64,000 nt of DNA from assembly GCA_016793095.1 (NCBI GenBank), contig JAEUJQ010000018.1, positions 1-64,000 of the forward strand, in the 5' to 3' direction. The notes under the pieces are model-generated. The model was not told the DNA's origin. It saw only the letters and a program-made list of their open reading frames with translations, and did no database searches. Shown here one piece after another: positions 11,301-18,149 of this stretch; positions within the stretch are counted from its first letter, which is position 1, and each line of letters begins with the position of its first letter. This DNA is from Myxococcaceae bacterium. Its GTDB lineage: Bacteria > Myxococcota > Myxococcia > Myxococcales > Myxococcaceae. The translations under genes were made by a program, and so were the position numbers.

Positions 11301-12047
11301 CGCGAGCTGCCCTCGTCCGACCGGGTCGCCAACGTGCTGGTGGTGGAGCCGTCGGGCAACAGCCGCTTCCTCGTCACGCCCGAGGCGAACCCGGCCGACA
11401 ACCTCACCAGCATCTCCCTCGAGGTGACGCTCAAGGTCGACGGGAGCGCGACCGCGAGAGGCACCGTGCTGGCGCAGGGCCAGGCGGCGCCCGAGCTGCG
11501 GCGGCAGTACCAGACGCCCGCCACCCGGCAGGCCACCTTCGAGCAGGTCTGGGCGAACTCGTTCCCTGGCGTGTCCGCGAGCGACCTCGTGGTGACCGAC
11601 ACCACGAAGCTCGAGCAGCCGGTGAGCTTGAGCTTCAAGATGGCGATGCCGCGTTACGCGGAGGCGGGCGGCGGGCTGCTGCGCTTCTTCCCCTTCGGCG
11701 CGAGCCGGGCCTTCACCCAGGTGATGGCGCCGCTGTCGGAGCGGGCCACGGACCTCGTGTTCGCCGGCGTCTGGAGCAACCGCTTCGAGTACACGTACAC
11801 GCTGCCGCCCGCGTGGACGCCCGGTGAGCTGCCGCCGCGGCTGGTGGAGAGCTCGACGTTCGGCACCCTCACCATCGACACCGCGGTAAAGGACGGGAAG
11901 CTGAAGGTGACGGGCGAGCTGGTGATGGCGCAGGCGCGCATCGCCGCGAGGGACTACCCGGCCTTCCGGGACTGGCTGCAGCGGGTGGACCAGGCCTTCG
12001 CCCGCAAGCTCACCGCGCAGGCCGGTGGGCAGACGGCGTCGCGGTGA
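8400..12047 (+). CDS. Exported TPR protein with DUF3857 and transglutaminase-like domains
   Basis: 1,215 residues from the ATG at 8400, which gives a signal peptide starting MNTSLLLVSLVLG; a GTG at 8385 would add five residues. Neither start has a good ribosome site. The N-terminal half has a beta-rich segment (about 90-240) and a run of TPR repeats (about 290-560). A DUF3857 domain (about 620-730) precedes a transglutaminase-like core: Cys903 in GDCKDKA, then His in FNHAI and Asp in WLDGTAD, a plausible intact catalytic triad. DUF3857-transglutaminase proteins are usually periplasmic or surface proteins of unknown substrate. It stands alone downstream of the kinase. Confidence 0.85.
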   Translation: MNTSLLLVSLVLGRLDSPVTEQAEALAKTALARAHEPRGGAALIRLHSLIDEVDDLNLLAEPTFTIAARRSTDPNVRVVAKLLLIDLERARGRTVRAQDLTRELGFVQDWYLTGGFDNEGKGGCDTDFGPESATDLKASYPAQGREVTWLRPAAKRHDGYVDLSVPLRPATEAVGYGLTWLQASAELKAVLSLGTSGGFRLFVNGVKVASSDRYNQPRVDQHRVEVKLRKGFNRVLLKVCQERGPFGFHLRAERAEGQGAAASFQVALPEVAPPLEKGGAPAPLRLPTLAEAVLAKVAAQPADAELRADAAVILAWTRAWEEKERTPMLEAEKAADAKPGDVELQLLAAQLQLDDANHRRRYLERGLALDPKHARLRLALAQHELAMEHPARALELATALLSDKPDFAGAWQVKIRALEALGERVASLRAVEEAFARLHLVPPIGREAIAASRRLDRVEEAIARARMVLSLRFDDVSTRRTLAATLADLGRLDEAIDQYKKVLALDPLDVGTVLRLAELEAANARQNDARGHFRQAKALSPDEPDVHEREGRALLHVGERDAALAAFTTALKLRPQNPALKELVRTLRGDELDSATPHALAVASLLPQAKGLTGEDAVTLADVTFVKVQTSGLSSRFQQLAVKVLNQRGVEAFRQLPITYSPDRQEVRVLKARITKPDGSIVDSFGDGERNINEPWTGMYYDARARVLTFPALAPGDVLELQWRLDDTSLDNLLSDYWGDVDAVQATVPKLRYRYLVEMPAARKLAWNAATLPAWVKASQETKGERTLYRFEADDVKKVVPEPQMPGWAEVATPLHLSTYQSWDAVGRYWWGLVRDQLTTNDELQKTVDTVLKGIDRKKQADVVAAIYGFVVTNTRYVALEFGIHGYKPYRVDRVLARRFGDCKDKASLIVAMLKLAGVDARLVLLRMRSLGVLPAEPASLAAFNHAIAYVPALDLWLDGTADFHGSRELPSSDRVANVLVVEPSGNSRFLVTPEANPADNLTSISLEVTLKVDGSATARGTVLAQGQAAPELRRQYQTPATRQATFEQVWANSFPGVSASDLVVTDTTKLEQPVSLSFKMAMPRYAEAGGGLLRFFPFGASRAFTQVMAPLSERATDLVFAGVWSNRFEYTYTLPPAWTPGELPPRLVESSTFGTLTIDTAVKDGKLKVTGELVMAQARIAARDYPAFRDWLQRVDQAFARKLTAQAGGQTASR

Positions 12048-12125
12048 ACCTCGACGGCCACGGGCGAAGCTGGGGCTGAGGGCCGCTCCAACAGCCGGCA
12101 GTGCGCGAGTTCGACCTCGAGTTGA

Positions 12126-12335
12126 TCATCGAGAAGCCGTGACGGTGGGGCCGAGCAGGTCCTTCACGCGCTGCCCGAGCACGATCTTCATCGCCGCGAC
12201 CGTGCAGGCGTCGCAGAGGTGCCCACCAGCGGCGCCCGCCATGAGGTAGCGCACGTGCTCCGAGTCCTTCCCGCACATGGAGCAGCACAGGGTGTTGGGA
12301 GCAGCGACGTCGAGCGCGAGCGCGGGCAGAGCCAT
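12126..12335 (-). CDS. Orphan ClpX-type C4 zinc-finger protein
   Basis: 69 residues, almost all one zinc-binding domain. Cys18-x2-Cys21 (CSMCGK) and Cys41-x2-Cys44 (LCDACT), with the spacing and flanking residues (VRYLMAG) of the ClpX N-terminal zinc finger. There is no AAA+ module. In ClpX this domain dimerises and binds adaptors and some substrates, so a free copy could act as an adaptor or decoy; this is inference. A strong GGAGG lies six bases upstream of the ATG, supporting the short gene as real. Confidence 0.75.
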   Translation of the reverse strand: MALPALALDVAAPNTLCCSMCGKDSEHVRYLMAGAAGGHLCDACTVAAMKIVLGQRVKDLLGPTVTASR

Positions 12336-12393
12336 GGGTCCTCCGGTGAGGACCTCGAGTGTAGAGGAAGGCGCCCGCGGCGCACCTCACCGA

Positions 12394-12855
12394 TCAGCCG
12401 AGTCGCTTCGCGTCCACGGCCGCCCCGGTGACGAAGAAGTGGCCCTTCGACTGGTGATGCAGGCTGCGCAGCTCGTCGCTCGGGAAGACGAAGGCGCCGT
12501 GCTGCCAGACGGCGTCATCGGCCCAGGCCGCGACGACCTCGACGAGGAACAGGTCGTAGTCCTTCGCGAGGGCGGGCTGGGGCACCACCTTCGCTTCGAG
12601 CCAGGCGAGGCAGCCGTCGATGAGCGGCGCCCCGACCTTCGAGGCTGGTGAGGTGGCGATGGAGAACGCGTCGAACTTGTCGACGTCGCTGCCGCTCGTG
12701 GAGCCGACCGTCCAGGTGAGGTCGGCGAGGCGGCGCGGCGGCACCTGCACGACGAGCTCGCCCGAGACCTCAAGGAGCTCGCGGGTGAAGGTGTCCTGCG
12801 CGATGACGACGGCGAGCTTCGGCGGCTCGAAGTCGAGCACGACTGTGGCAGTCAC
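12394..12855 (-). CDS. Flavin reductase-like domain protein
   Basis: 153 residues from a GTG start. The middle and end match the flavin reductase-like split-barrel fold: PPKLAVVIAQ, then DKFDAFSIATSPAS, APLIDGCLAWLEAKV and DLFLVEVVAAW. The family binds FMN and either reduces free flavin for a partner monooxygenase or is a simple flavoprotein. The protein is at the short end of the family and the start is uncertain because the frame stays open upstream without a better codon. No monooxygenase gene is adjacent. Confidence 0.72.
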   Translation of the reverse strand: MTATVVLDFEPPKLAVVIAQDTFTRELLEVSGELVVQVPPRRLADLTWTVGSTSGSDVDKFDAFSIATSPASKVGAPLIDGCLAWLEAKVVPQPALAKDYDLFLVEVVAAWADDAVWQHGAFVFPSDELRSLHHQSKGHFFVTGAAVDAKRLG

Positions 12856-12935
12856 GTCACGGGGGAGGGCCGCCCGAGGTCGCGGCGCTTGTTCCCGCGG
12901 CGGGCCGGGAGCAGGGTCGCGGGCCAGGAGGGCAG

Positions 12936-14207
12936 ATGCGGCACCCGTTCCTCTTCCTCGGGCAGGGCGAAGGACCCGGCACGTTCGACGTGCTCGTGGG
13001 TCTCGAGTCGCCCACCGCTGACGTCGCCCCGCTGACGAGGGCGTTGGAGGTGTGGGGAGCGCCTCACGTCACCGTCGACGCCTGGGAGAACCTCGTCTCG
13101 GTCGAGGCGAAGCTGAAGCGCACCGCGACGCTGCACGAGACGCTGGCCCGCGCGCTCACGGAGGCGCACCACTCGAGCCCCATCGCGCTCGTCGTGCGGA
13201 AGAACCGCGTCAAGCCTGGCCCCTGGCACCACGAGTCGATCGCCGAACCGTCGGTGCTGCTCGACGTGCTCGAGCGCCAGGTCCGCGCCCGGGCGTCCCG
13301 GCCCTACCGCCACCTCGAGCTCGACACCGCGCGCACGAAGCAGAGCTTGTACGCGGCGGCCTGGGCGTCTCTGGGTGACGACGTCTCGCTTGGCGCGCTC
13401 GTGCAGGCCGCGTTGAAGCTGGTGACCGGCGCGCTCAAGCAACAGAAGGCCGCGCTCGTCTGGCAGGACCTGCTCATGAGCCGGCTGCCGACGTGGGTGG
13501 GCCACGACTTCGGCGTCGACCTCGCCATCGTGGAGCAGCTGTCAGCCGCGCGGGGCGTGGCGCCCACGACGGTCGAGATGCCCCCGCACTTCAAGGACAC
13601 GTTCGACGACATGGTGCGCGCCAGCCACGACCGGCGGAGGTGGGCCTCGGCGCCGAAGCTCGACTGGGCCGACCGTGCGGCCGTCGGCGCGGCCATGGGC
13701 GAGGGCCGGTGGACGGACCTGCAGACGAGCTTCGTCGAGACCAACCGCGACCACGTCGAGACGCTCTTCGCGCTGTCTCGAGAGGAGCGCGCCACGCTCG
13801 CCGGGCACGAGCGGCTCGCCACGCTGATGATGAACGTCGCCACCTTCCGTATGACGTCGGGCGACTTCCGCGGGGCGCTGACGCTGTACGACGACGCGCT
13901 CGAGGGCCACGTGGAGGCGTCGGCGGCGGCGAACCCCCTCTACGCGGTGGCCGACGACAACAACCACCTCGGCGTTGACCCGGCGCGAGCGCGCCACTAC
14001 CTCGCGAAGTGCCTGCCGCTCGGGCCCGAGAACCCGGCCATCTTCCTCAACGCGGCGTGCCTGGCGGCCGAGCTGGGCGCGCATGACGAGGCCCTGCGCC
14101 ACCTGGAGGCCGCGAAGGCCCACGGCTTCCCGGTGAAGGACCACCGGAACGAGCGCGTCTTCGTGCCGCTCCGGGAGCGAGCCGCCTTCAAGAAGGTCAT
14201 GCGCTGA
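12936..14207 (+). CDS. Unknown protein with C-terminal TPR-like repeats
   Basis: 423 residues, no signal peptide or membrane helix. I do not recognise the N-terminal 280 residues. The C-terminal part has helical pairs resembling TPRs (for example FRGALTLYDDALEGHVEAS and LAAELGAHDEALRHLEAAKA). A good Shine-Dalgarno (AGGAGGG) lies a few bases before the ATG. It is convergent with the GH71/99-like gene, with a repeated 16-bp sequence across both stop regions. Probably cytosolic; function unknown. Confidence 0.7.
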   Translation: MRHPFLFLGQGEGPGTFDVLVGLESPTADVAPLTRALEVWGAPHVTVDAWENLVSVEAKLKRTATLHETLARALTEAHHSSPIALVVRKNRVKPGPWHHESIAEPSVLLDVLERQVRARASRPYRHLELDTARTKQSLYAAAWASLGDDVSLGALVQAALKLVTGALKQQKAALVWQDLLMSRLPTWVGHDFGVDLAIVEQLSAARGVAPTTVEMPPHFKDTFDDMVRASHDRRRWASAPKLDWADRAAVGAAMGEGRWTDLQTSFVETNRDHVETLFALSREERATLAGHERLATLMMNVATFRMTSGDFRGALTLYDDALEGHVEASAAANPLYAVADDNNHLGVDPARARHYLAKCLPLGPENPAIFLNAACLAAELGAHDEALRHLEAAKAHGFPVKDHRNERVFVPLRERAAFKKVMR

Positions 14208-14302
14208 TCAGCGCGCCGCTGCGTCGAGGGGTTCCCGGTCAACGAACGCGGTGCGTGCGCTCCGCCCAGCGGGCCGGCTCCGAGACGGTCATGCGCTGAT
14301 CA
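14195..14302. repeat. 16-bp direct repeat across two convergent stop codons
   Basis: GGTCATGCGCTGATCA occurs at 14195-14210 and again at 14287-14302. The first copy contains the stop of the TPR gene; the second ends with the stop of the minus-strand hydrolase gene. The first copy is also part of the perfect palindrome GCGCTGATCAGCGC (14201-14214). The sequence between shows no other feature. Confidence 0.7.
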
Positions 14303-16351
14303 ACGCGCGCGCCAGTACGTCGCGTTCGCGTCCTTCACCACGAGCGCGCCGTCGTCGCCCAGCTCGAGCCAGGCGCCGCTCTTGCCCGCGGTGTTGCTCG
14401 CCCAGGCCGGTCGTCCATCGGCCGCGTAGACGACGAGGTTGCCGTCGCCCTGCAGCACCGCGCGGCCGGGCGCTCCACCCGTGTGGCTCGCCCACGTCGG
14501 TCCCTGGGGCCCGTACAGCACGAGGTTACCGTCTGCCTGGTACACGAGCGCCCAGCGGCCGTCCTTCGAGGTGAGCCGCGCGTCGGGCCCGAGCTGCTCG
14601 TTGGCGCCGAGGCGCGCGGGAGCAGTGGGCGTTGGAGTTGGAGTCGGCGTCGGGCCCGGCGTCGGCGTCGGCTGCGCCTGCGAGCGCGTCCACAGCACGG
14701 CCTGCCCGTCGGCGCGGTACACAGCGAGGCCTCCGTCCGGCAGCAGCGCGAGGAAGGCGCCCGGGTGGCCGTCGGTGTTGCTCGCCCAGACCGGCCGGCC
14801 GTCGGACGCGTAGACGACGAGGTTGCCGTCTCCCTGCATCGCCACGCGACCTGGGCTGCGGCCTGGCGTGTCGCTCGCCCACAGCGGTCCGGCGGGCCCG
14901 TACAGCACGAGGTTCCCGTCGCCCTGGTAGACGAGCGCGTAGCGGCCGTCACGGGTCACGAGGCGGGCGTCGCGGGCGAGGGAGGCTCCGGACGCGAGGC
15001 GCACCGCGTCGGCAGGCACCCCGGGAGATGGCGTCGGCGTCGGAGTGGGCGTCGGAGTCGGCGTCGGCGACGGGTTCTTCGGTACCGGCACCTGCTCGGT
15101 GAGCGCGCGCTTGCCTTCAATCATCTCCGTCGCCGCGCCCGCGAGGCGCAGGTAGAAGTCCGAGGAGACGCGCTCGCCATCGGCGTCGAGCGTGAGGAAG
15201 TACTGGTCGCGCGGCGCCTGGCTCGCGTCCTCGGCGGCCTTCGCGATGGCGGTGCCCTCGTCGTACTCGTCGAACATGGCGATGTACGCGCCCGTGCGGG
15301 CCCGCGCCGTGAGGTACGCCTGGCGCCAGAAGAAGCGCCCGGCCCGTCGGGGAATCGCGTTGCGCGCGCCGCCGTTCCAGTTCGCCCACGCGAAGCCGGC
15401 CCAGATGACGCGCTGGTACGCCTGGCCGCGGGAGCGGGTGAGCGCGAGGTCCTGCACGACGAGGTCGGCGAAGTGCCCGTCGGCGTCGCCCTCGGTGCCG
15501 AAGGTGCCCACGGCCCACGGCTGCACGAGGTCGAGCTCGGCGTACGCGCCGTCGAAGCCAGCCTTGCCGCCGCCGGGCTGGCGCCACCAGTACGGCACGC
15601 CGCCCGCGACGTAGACGTTGCGCGCCTTGAACCAGCGGATGAGGTCGATGGTCTGCTGCGCGGTGCCGGGGCGGTCTCCCACGCCGAGGCCCCACACGTT
15701 CACCACGGCCTTGCCGTTCTGCCGGGCGTACTGCGGCGAGTCGGTGACGCGCAGGTCGCGCAGCATCGTCTCCTCCCAGTCGCGCTTGATGGTCTCGGCC
15801 CAGTCGCTCTCCCTCGCGCCGGAGATGTCGTACATGACGTAGAAGATGCGGCCGTGGCGCTCGGCGGCGGCGCGCACGCGGCTGACGATGAGGTTGCCGT
15901 GCCGCTTGTCCCCGTACAGGCCGACGACGAAGCGCTGGAGTCCGACGCCGTCGATGCCGTACTCCTCCATCCACCGGAAGTGCGTCTCGATGACGCTCTC
16001 GGACGACGCGTTGTAGAGCCGCGAGCGCTGGCCATTGCCGAGCGGGCCGAGGTTGGTGTCGCAGAGCGCGCTCGCGTCGTACTCGCGCACGTCGGGGTAG
16101 AGGTCGAAGGTGATGCGCCCGGGCGCCGGCGTCTGTCCCGCCCAGTGCGTCCAGTGGCCGACGCCATCGGTGGGGCACGCGAACCAGGCCTGGTAGCCGG
16201 CCGTCACCTTGTCGGTGAAGGAGGAGGCGTCGACGCGGGTGGCGCGCTGAACCGTGGCGGTGGCCTCGGGTGGCTCCGTCGCCGCGGGGGCGCACGCCGA
16301 CGCGACGCTGATCAAGCAGGCGAGGGAGGTGGTGTGAACGCGGGTGCGCAT
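14300..16351 (-). CDS. GH71/99-like glycoside hydrolase with two B-lectin domains
   Basis: 683 residues from the ATG at 16351, chosen because it begins a signal peptide (MRTRVHTTSLACLISVASAC, possible lipobox ASAC); the longer open frame upstream has no signal. Residues about 40-410 resemble the GH71/GH99-like catalytic fold (VTAGYQAWF, HFRWMEEYGIDGVGLQRF, FDEYDEGTAI). A PT-rich linker leads to a bulb-type mannose-binding lectin domain, a second PT linker and a second lectin domain; both contain QxDGNLVxY motifs (QGDGNLVLY, QGDGNLVVY, QADGNLVLY). Related catalytic domains act on mannans or other alpha-linked glycans; the exact substrate is unknown. Probably secreted or surface-bound. Confidence 0.82.
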   Translation of the reverse strand: MRTRVHTTSLACLISVASACAPAATEPPEATATVQRATRVDASSFTDKVTAGYQAWFACPTDGVGHWTHWAGQTPAPGRITFDLYPDVREYDASALCDTNLGPLGNGQRSRLYNASSESVIETHFRWMEEYGIDGVGLQRFVVGLYGDKRHGNLIVSRVRAAAERHGRIFYVMYDISGARESDWAETIKRDWEETMLRDLRVTDSPQYARQNGKAVVNVWGLGVGDRPGTAQQTIDLIRWFKARNVYVAGGVPYWWRQPGGGKAGFDGAYAELDLVQPWAVGTFGTEGDADGHFADLVVQDLALTRSRGQAYQRVIWAGFAWANWNGGARNAIPRRAGRFFWRQAYLTARARTGAYIAMFDEYDEGTAIAKAAEDASQAPRDQYFLTLDADGERVSSDFYLRLAGAATEMIEGKRALTEQVPVPKNPSPTPTPTPTPTPTPSPGVPADAVRLASGASLARDARLVTRDGRYALVYQGDGNLVLYGPAGPLWASDTPGRSPGRVAMQGDGNLVVYASDGRPVWASNTDGHPGAFLALLPDGGLAVYRADGQAVLWTRSQAQPTPTPGPTPTPTPTPTAPARLGANEQLGPDARLTSKDGRWALVYQADGNLVLYGPQGPTWASHTGGAPGRAVLQGDGNLVVYAADGRPAWASNTAGKSGAWLELGDDGALVVKDANATYWRAR

Positions 16352-16599
16352 GCGACGCGCGCCGGCTGTCCACCCTGGTGAGGCGGCGTTGACAGCGTCG
16401 CGGGCGTTGCGTCGGGCACGTGCGCAGGGCGGCAGGATGAGGGTGGTTCTCGGCGGCTGAGAGAGGGCTCGAAGGTCCATGCGACGCCACGGAGCACGGC
16501 GGGTGCCAACGGCTGGTTGGAGCGCCCGGCTGTGGAGCACCTCCCTCGCCGGCTCGATGTTCTCGGACACGCACGAGTGGACGGAGTAAGTCCACGCGC

Positions 16600-16703
16600 A
16601 TGCCGGGCGAGCCCATCGTCGTGCTGGAGAACGCCGGGCGCACGTTCGGCTCGCGACCGGTGCTGGCCGGGGTGACCGTCTCCATCCGGGGCGGCGAGGC
16701 GAG
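16600..16703 (+). pseudogene. Displaced 5' end of the ABC ATPase gene (5-bp duplication)
   Basis: An ATG at 16600 with an upstream GGAG opens a typical ABC ATPase N-terminus (VLENAGRTFG, then VTVSIRGGE). Just before the Walker A segment the sequence GCGAG is present twice in tandem (16694-16698 and 16699-16703). This shifts the frame, which then stops at 16756-16758. Removing one copy joins the segment exactly to the ATPase frame at 16704. The lost part includes the region that normally carries the adenine-stacking A-loop aromatic. Confidence 0.75.
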
Positions 16704-17327
16704 ATGGTGGGCGTCGTCGGGCCCAACGGTGGCGGGAAGAGCACGCTGCTGCTGTTGATGGCGGGCCTCCTGCGGCCGACGAGCGGGCGGGTGACGGTCA
16801 GCGGCATCGACGCGTTCGCGCTCTCACTGACGGCGGCGGGGCAGGTCGGCCTGGTGACGGCGCGGCCGGGCCTCTACCCGCTGCTCACCGGCCGCGAGAA
16901 CCTGCGCCACTTCGGCGGCTTGTTCGGCCTCGAGGCGCACGAGGTGGACGCACGCGTCGAGCCGCTCGCCCGCGCGCTCGAGCTGGCCCGCCTCGACGAC
17001 CGGGTGAGCCAGCTGTCCACCGGCATGCAGCAGAAGCTGTCGCTCATCCGCGCGCTGCTGCTGTCGCCGAAGGTGCTGCTCTTCGACGAGCCGACCGCCA
17101 ACCTCGATCCGCTCGCCGCCACGGCGCTCTACGCCGAGGTGCGCCGGCGCGCCGACGCGGGGCTCGCCTGCGTGCTGGTGACGCACGACCTGCCGTCGGC
17201 CGAGGCCGTGTGCGATCGCGTGCTCGTGGTGGACGGCGCGATCAAGCGCGAGCTCACCTTCTCTGAGCACCGCGCGCCGCGCACCGGACCGCTGTTGAAG
17301 GCCTGGCAGGAGGCGGTGGGGCGATGA
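16704..17327 (+). CDS. ABC transporter ATP-binding subunit (frameshifted 5' end)
   Basis: 207 residues from an ATG that sits directly at the frameshift. It holds Walker A (GPNGGGKST, near residue 7), a degenerate signature (STGMQQK), Walker B (VLLFDEPTANLD) and the H-loop (VTHD). Without the 5-bp duplication upstream the protein would have about 240 residues. The downstream permease overlaps by four bases (ATGA). As it stands the gene either restarts at this ATG, giving an ATPase without its first strands, or is inactive, or the duplication is a sequence error. Confidence 0.8.
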   Translation: MVGVVGPNGGGKSTLLLLMAGLLRPTSGRVTVSGIDAFALSLTAAGQVGLVTARPGLYPLLTGRENLRHFGGLFGLEAHEVDARVEPLARALELARLDDRVSQLSTGMQQKLSLIRALLLSPKVLLFDEPTANLDPLAATALYAEVRRRADAGLACVLVTHDLPSAEAVCDRVLVVDGAIKRELTFSEHRAPRTGPLLKAWQEAVGR

Positions 17328-18100
17328 AGATGAAGCGACTCCTCCGCATCGCCCGCACCGAGGTGCTCGAGCACCGCCGCCAGCCGTGGATGCTGTTCAT
17401 CCTCTGCCTCAACTATGCGCTGTGGGGAGTGCTCTTCGGCCTCTTCTTCCTGATGCTCGACCGCTTCGCCGCGATGCCCGACCTCGACGCGCAGCTCCGC
17501 GCGCAGATGAAGGGCCTGGGCATCGAGTTCGACACGGTGCTGCAGGTGGCGACGTCGACGTACGCGTCGCTCAGCTTCACCAACCTCCCGCTCTACGTCG
17601 CCATCATGTCGGGCACGTCCGTCATCCACGATCGCGAGTCGGGCACCATGCCGTTCCTCATGCTGGCGCCCGTCACCCGCGCGCAGTTGCTGCTCGGCAA
17701 GCTGCTGGGCGCGATGGCGTTCCCGTTCGTGTTCCACGTCGTCCTGGTCGGCGTGTTCAGCCTCGGGCTCGGCCGACTGCAGTCGCTCGCGCCGTTCGCG
17801 CACAAGTTCGGCGCCTCGCCCGCGTGGTGGTTCGCGTTCCTCATCGGGGCGCCTGCCTCGGCCGCGTTCGTCGGGGCGCTCGGCGCCGTGATCTCGGCGC
17901 TCTCCCGTGACGTGCGCACCTCGATGCAGTTCACCTCGTTCTTCGTGGGCCTGTTGAGCCTCGCCTTCGGCGCCGTGCTGGTCGATGGCATCACCCAGGG
18001 ACTGTGGCTGCAGGTGGTGTTCGCCGTCGCCTGCTTCCTCGCCGCCGCGCTCACGCTGGCCATCGGAGCCCGGCTGATCAGCCGCGACGTGACCGCGTGA
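17324..18100 (+). CDS. ABC-2 type transporter permease
   Basis: 258 residues with about six membrane helices, the first near residues 22-45 and the last near 230-250. HDRESGTMPFLMLAPVTR is typical of the cytosolic segment of ABC-2 permeases, followed by LLLGKLLGAMAFPFVFHVVLV. The ATG overlaps the stop of the ATPase gene and has GGAGG upstream, so the two are one transcription unit coding an exporter. The substrate cannot be inferred. Confidence 0.87.
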   Translation: MKMKRLLRIARTEVLEHRRQPWMLFILCLNYALWGVLFGLFFLMLDRFAAMPDLDAQLRAQMKGLGIEFDTVLQVATSTYASLSFTNLPLYVAIMSGTSVIHDRESGTMPFLMLAPVTRAQLLLGKLLGAMAFPFVFHVVLVGVFSLGLGRLQSLAPFAHKFGASPAWWFAFLIGAPASAAFVGALGAVISALSRDVRTSMQFTSFFVGLLSLAFGAVLVDGITQGLWLQVVFAVACFLAAALTLAIGARLISRDVTA

Positions 18101-18149
18101 GCCTGCCCGCTTGCGAGGAGCGCCGTTCCCCTTGTAGGCACTCGCCCCC

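Noticed and set aside
16352-16807. 152-residue N-terminal extension of the GH71/99-like protein
   Set aside because: It crosses the divergent promoter and the ABC gene, and the signal peptide begins at 16351.
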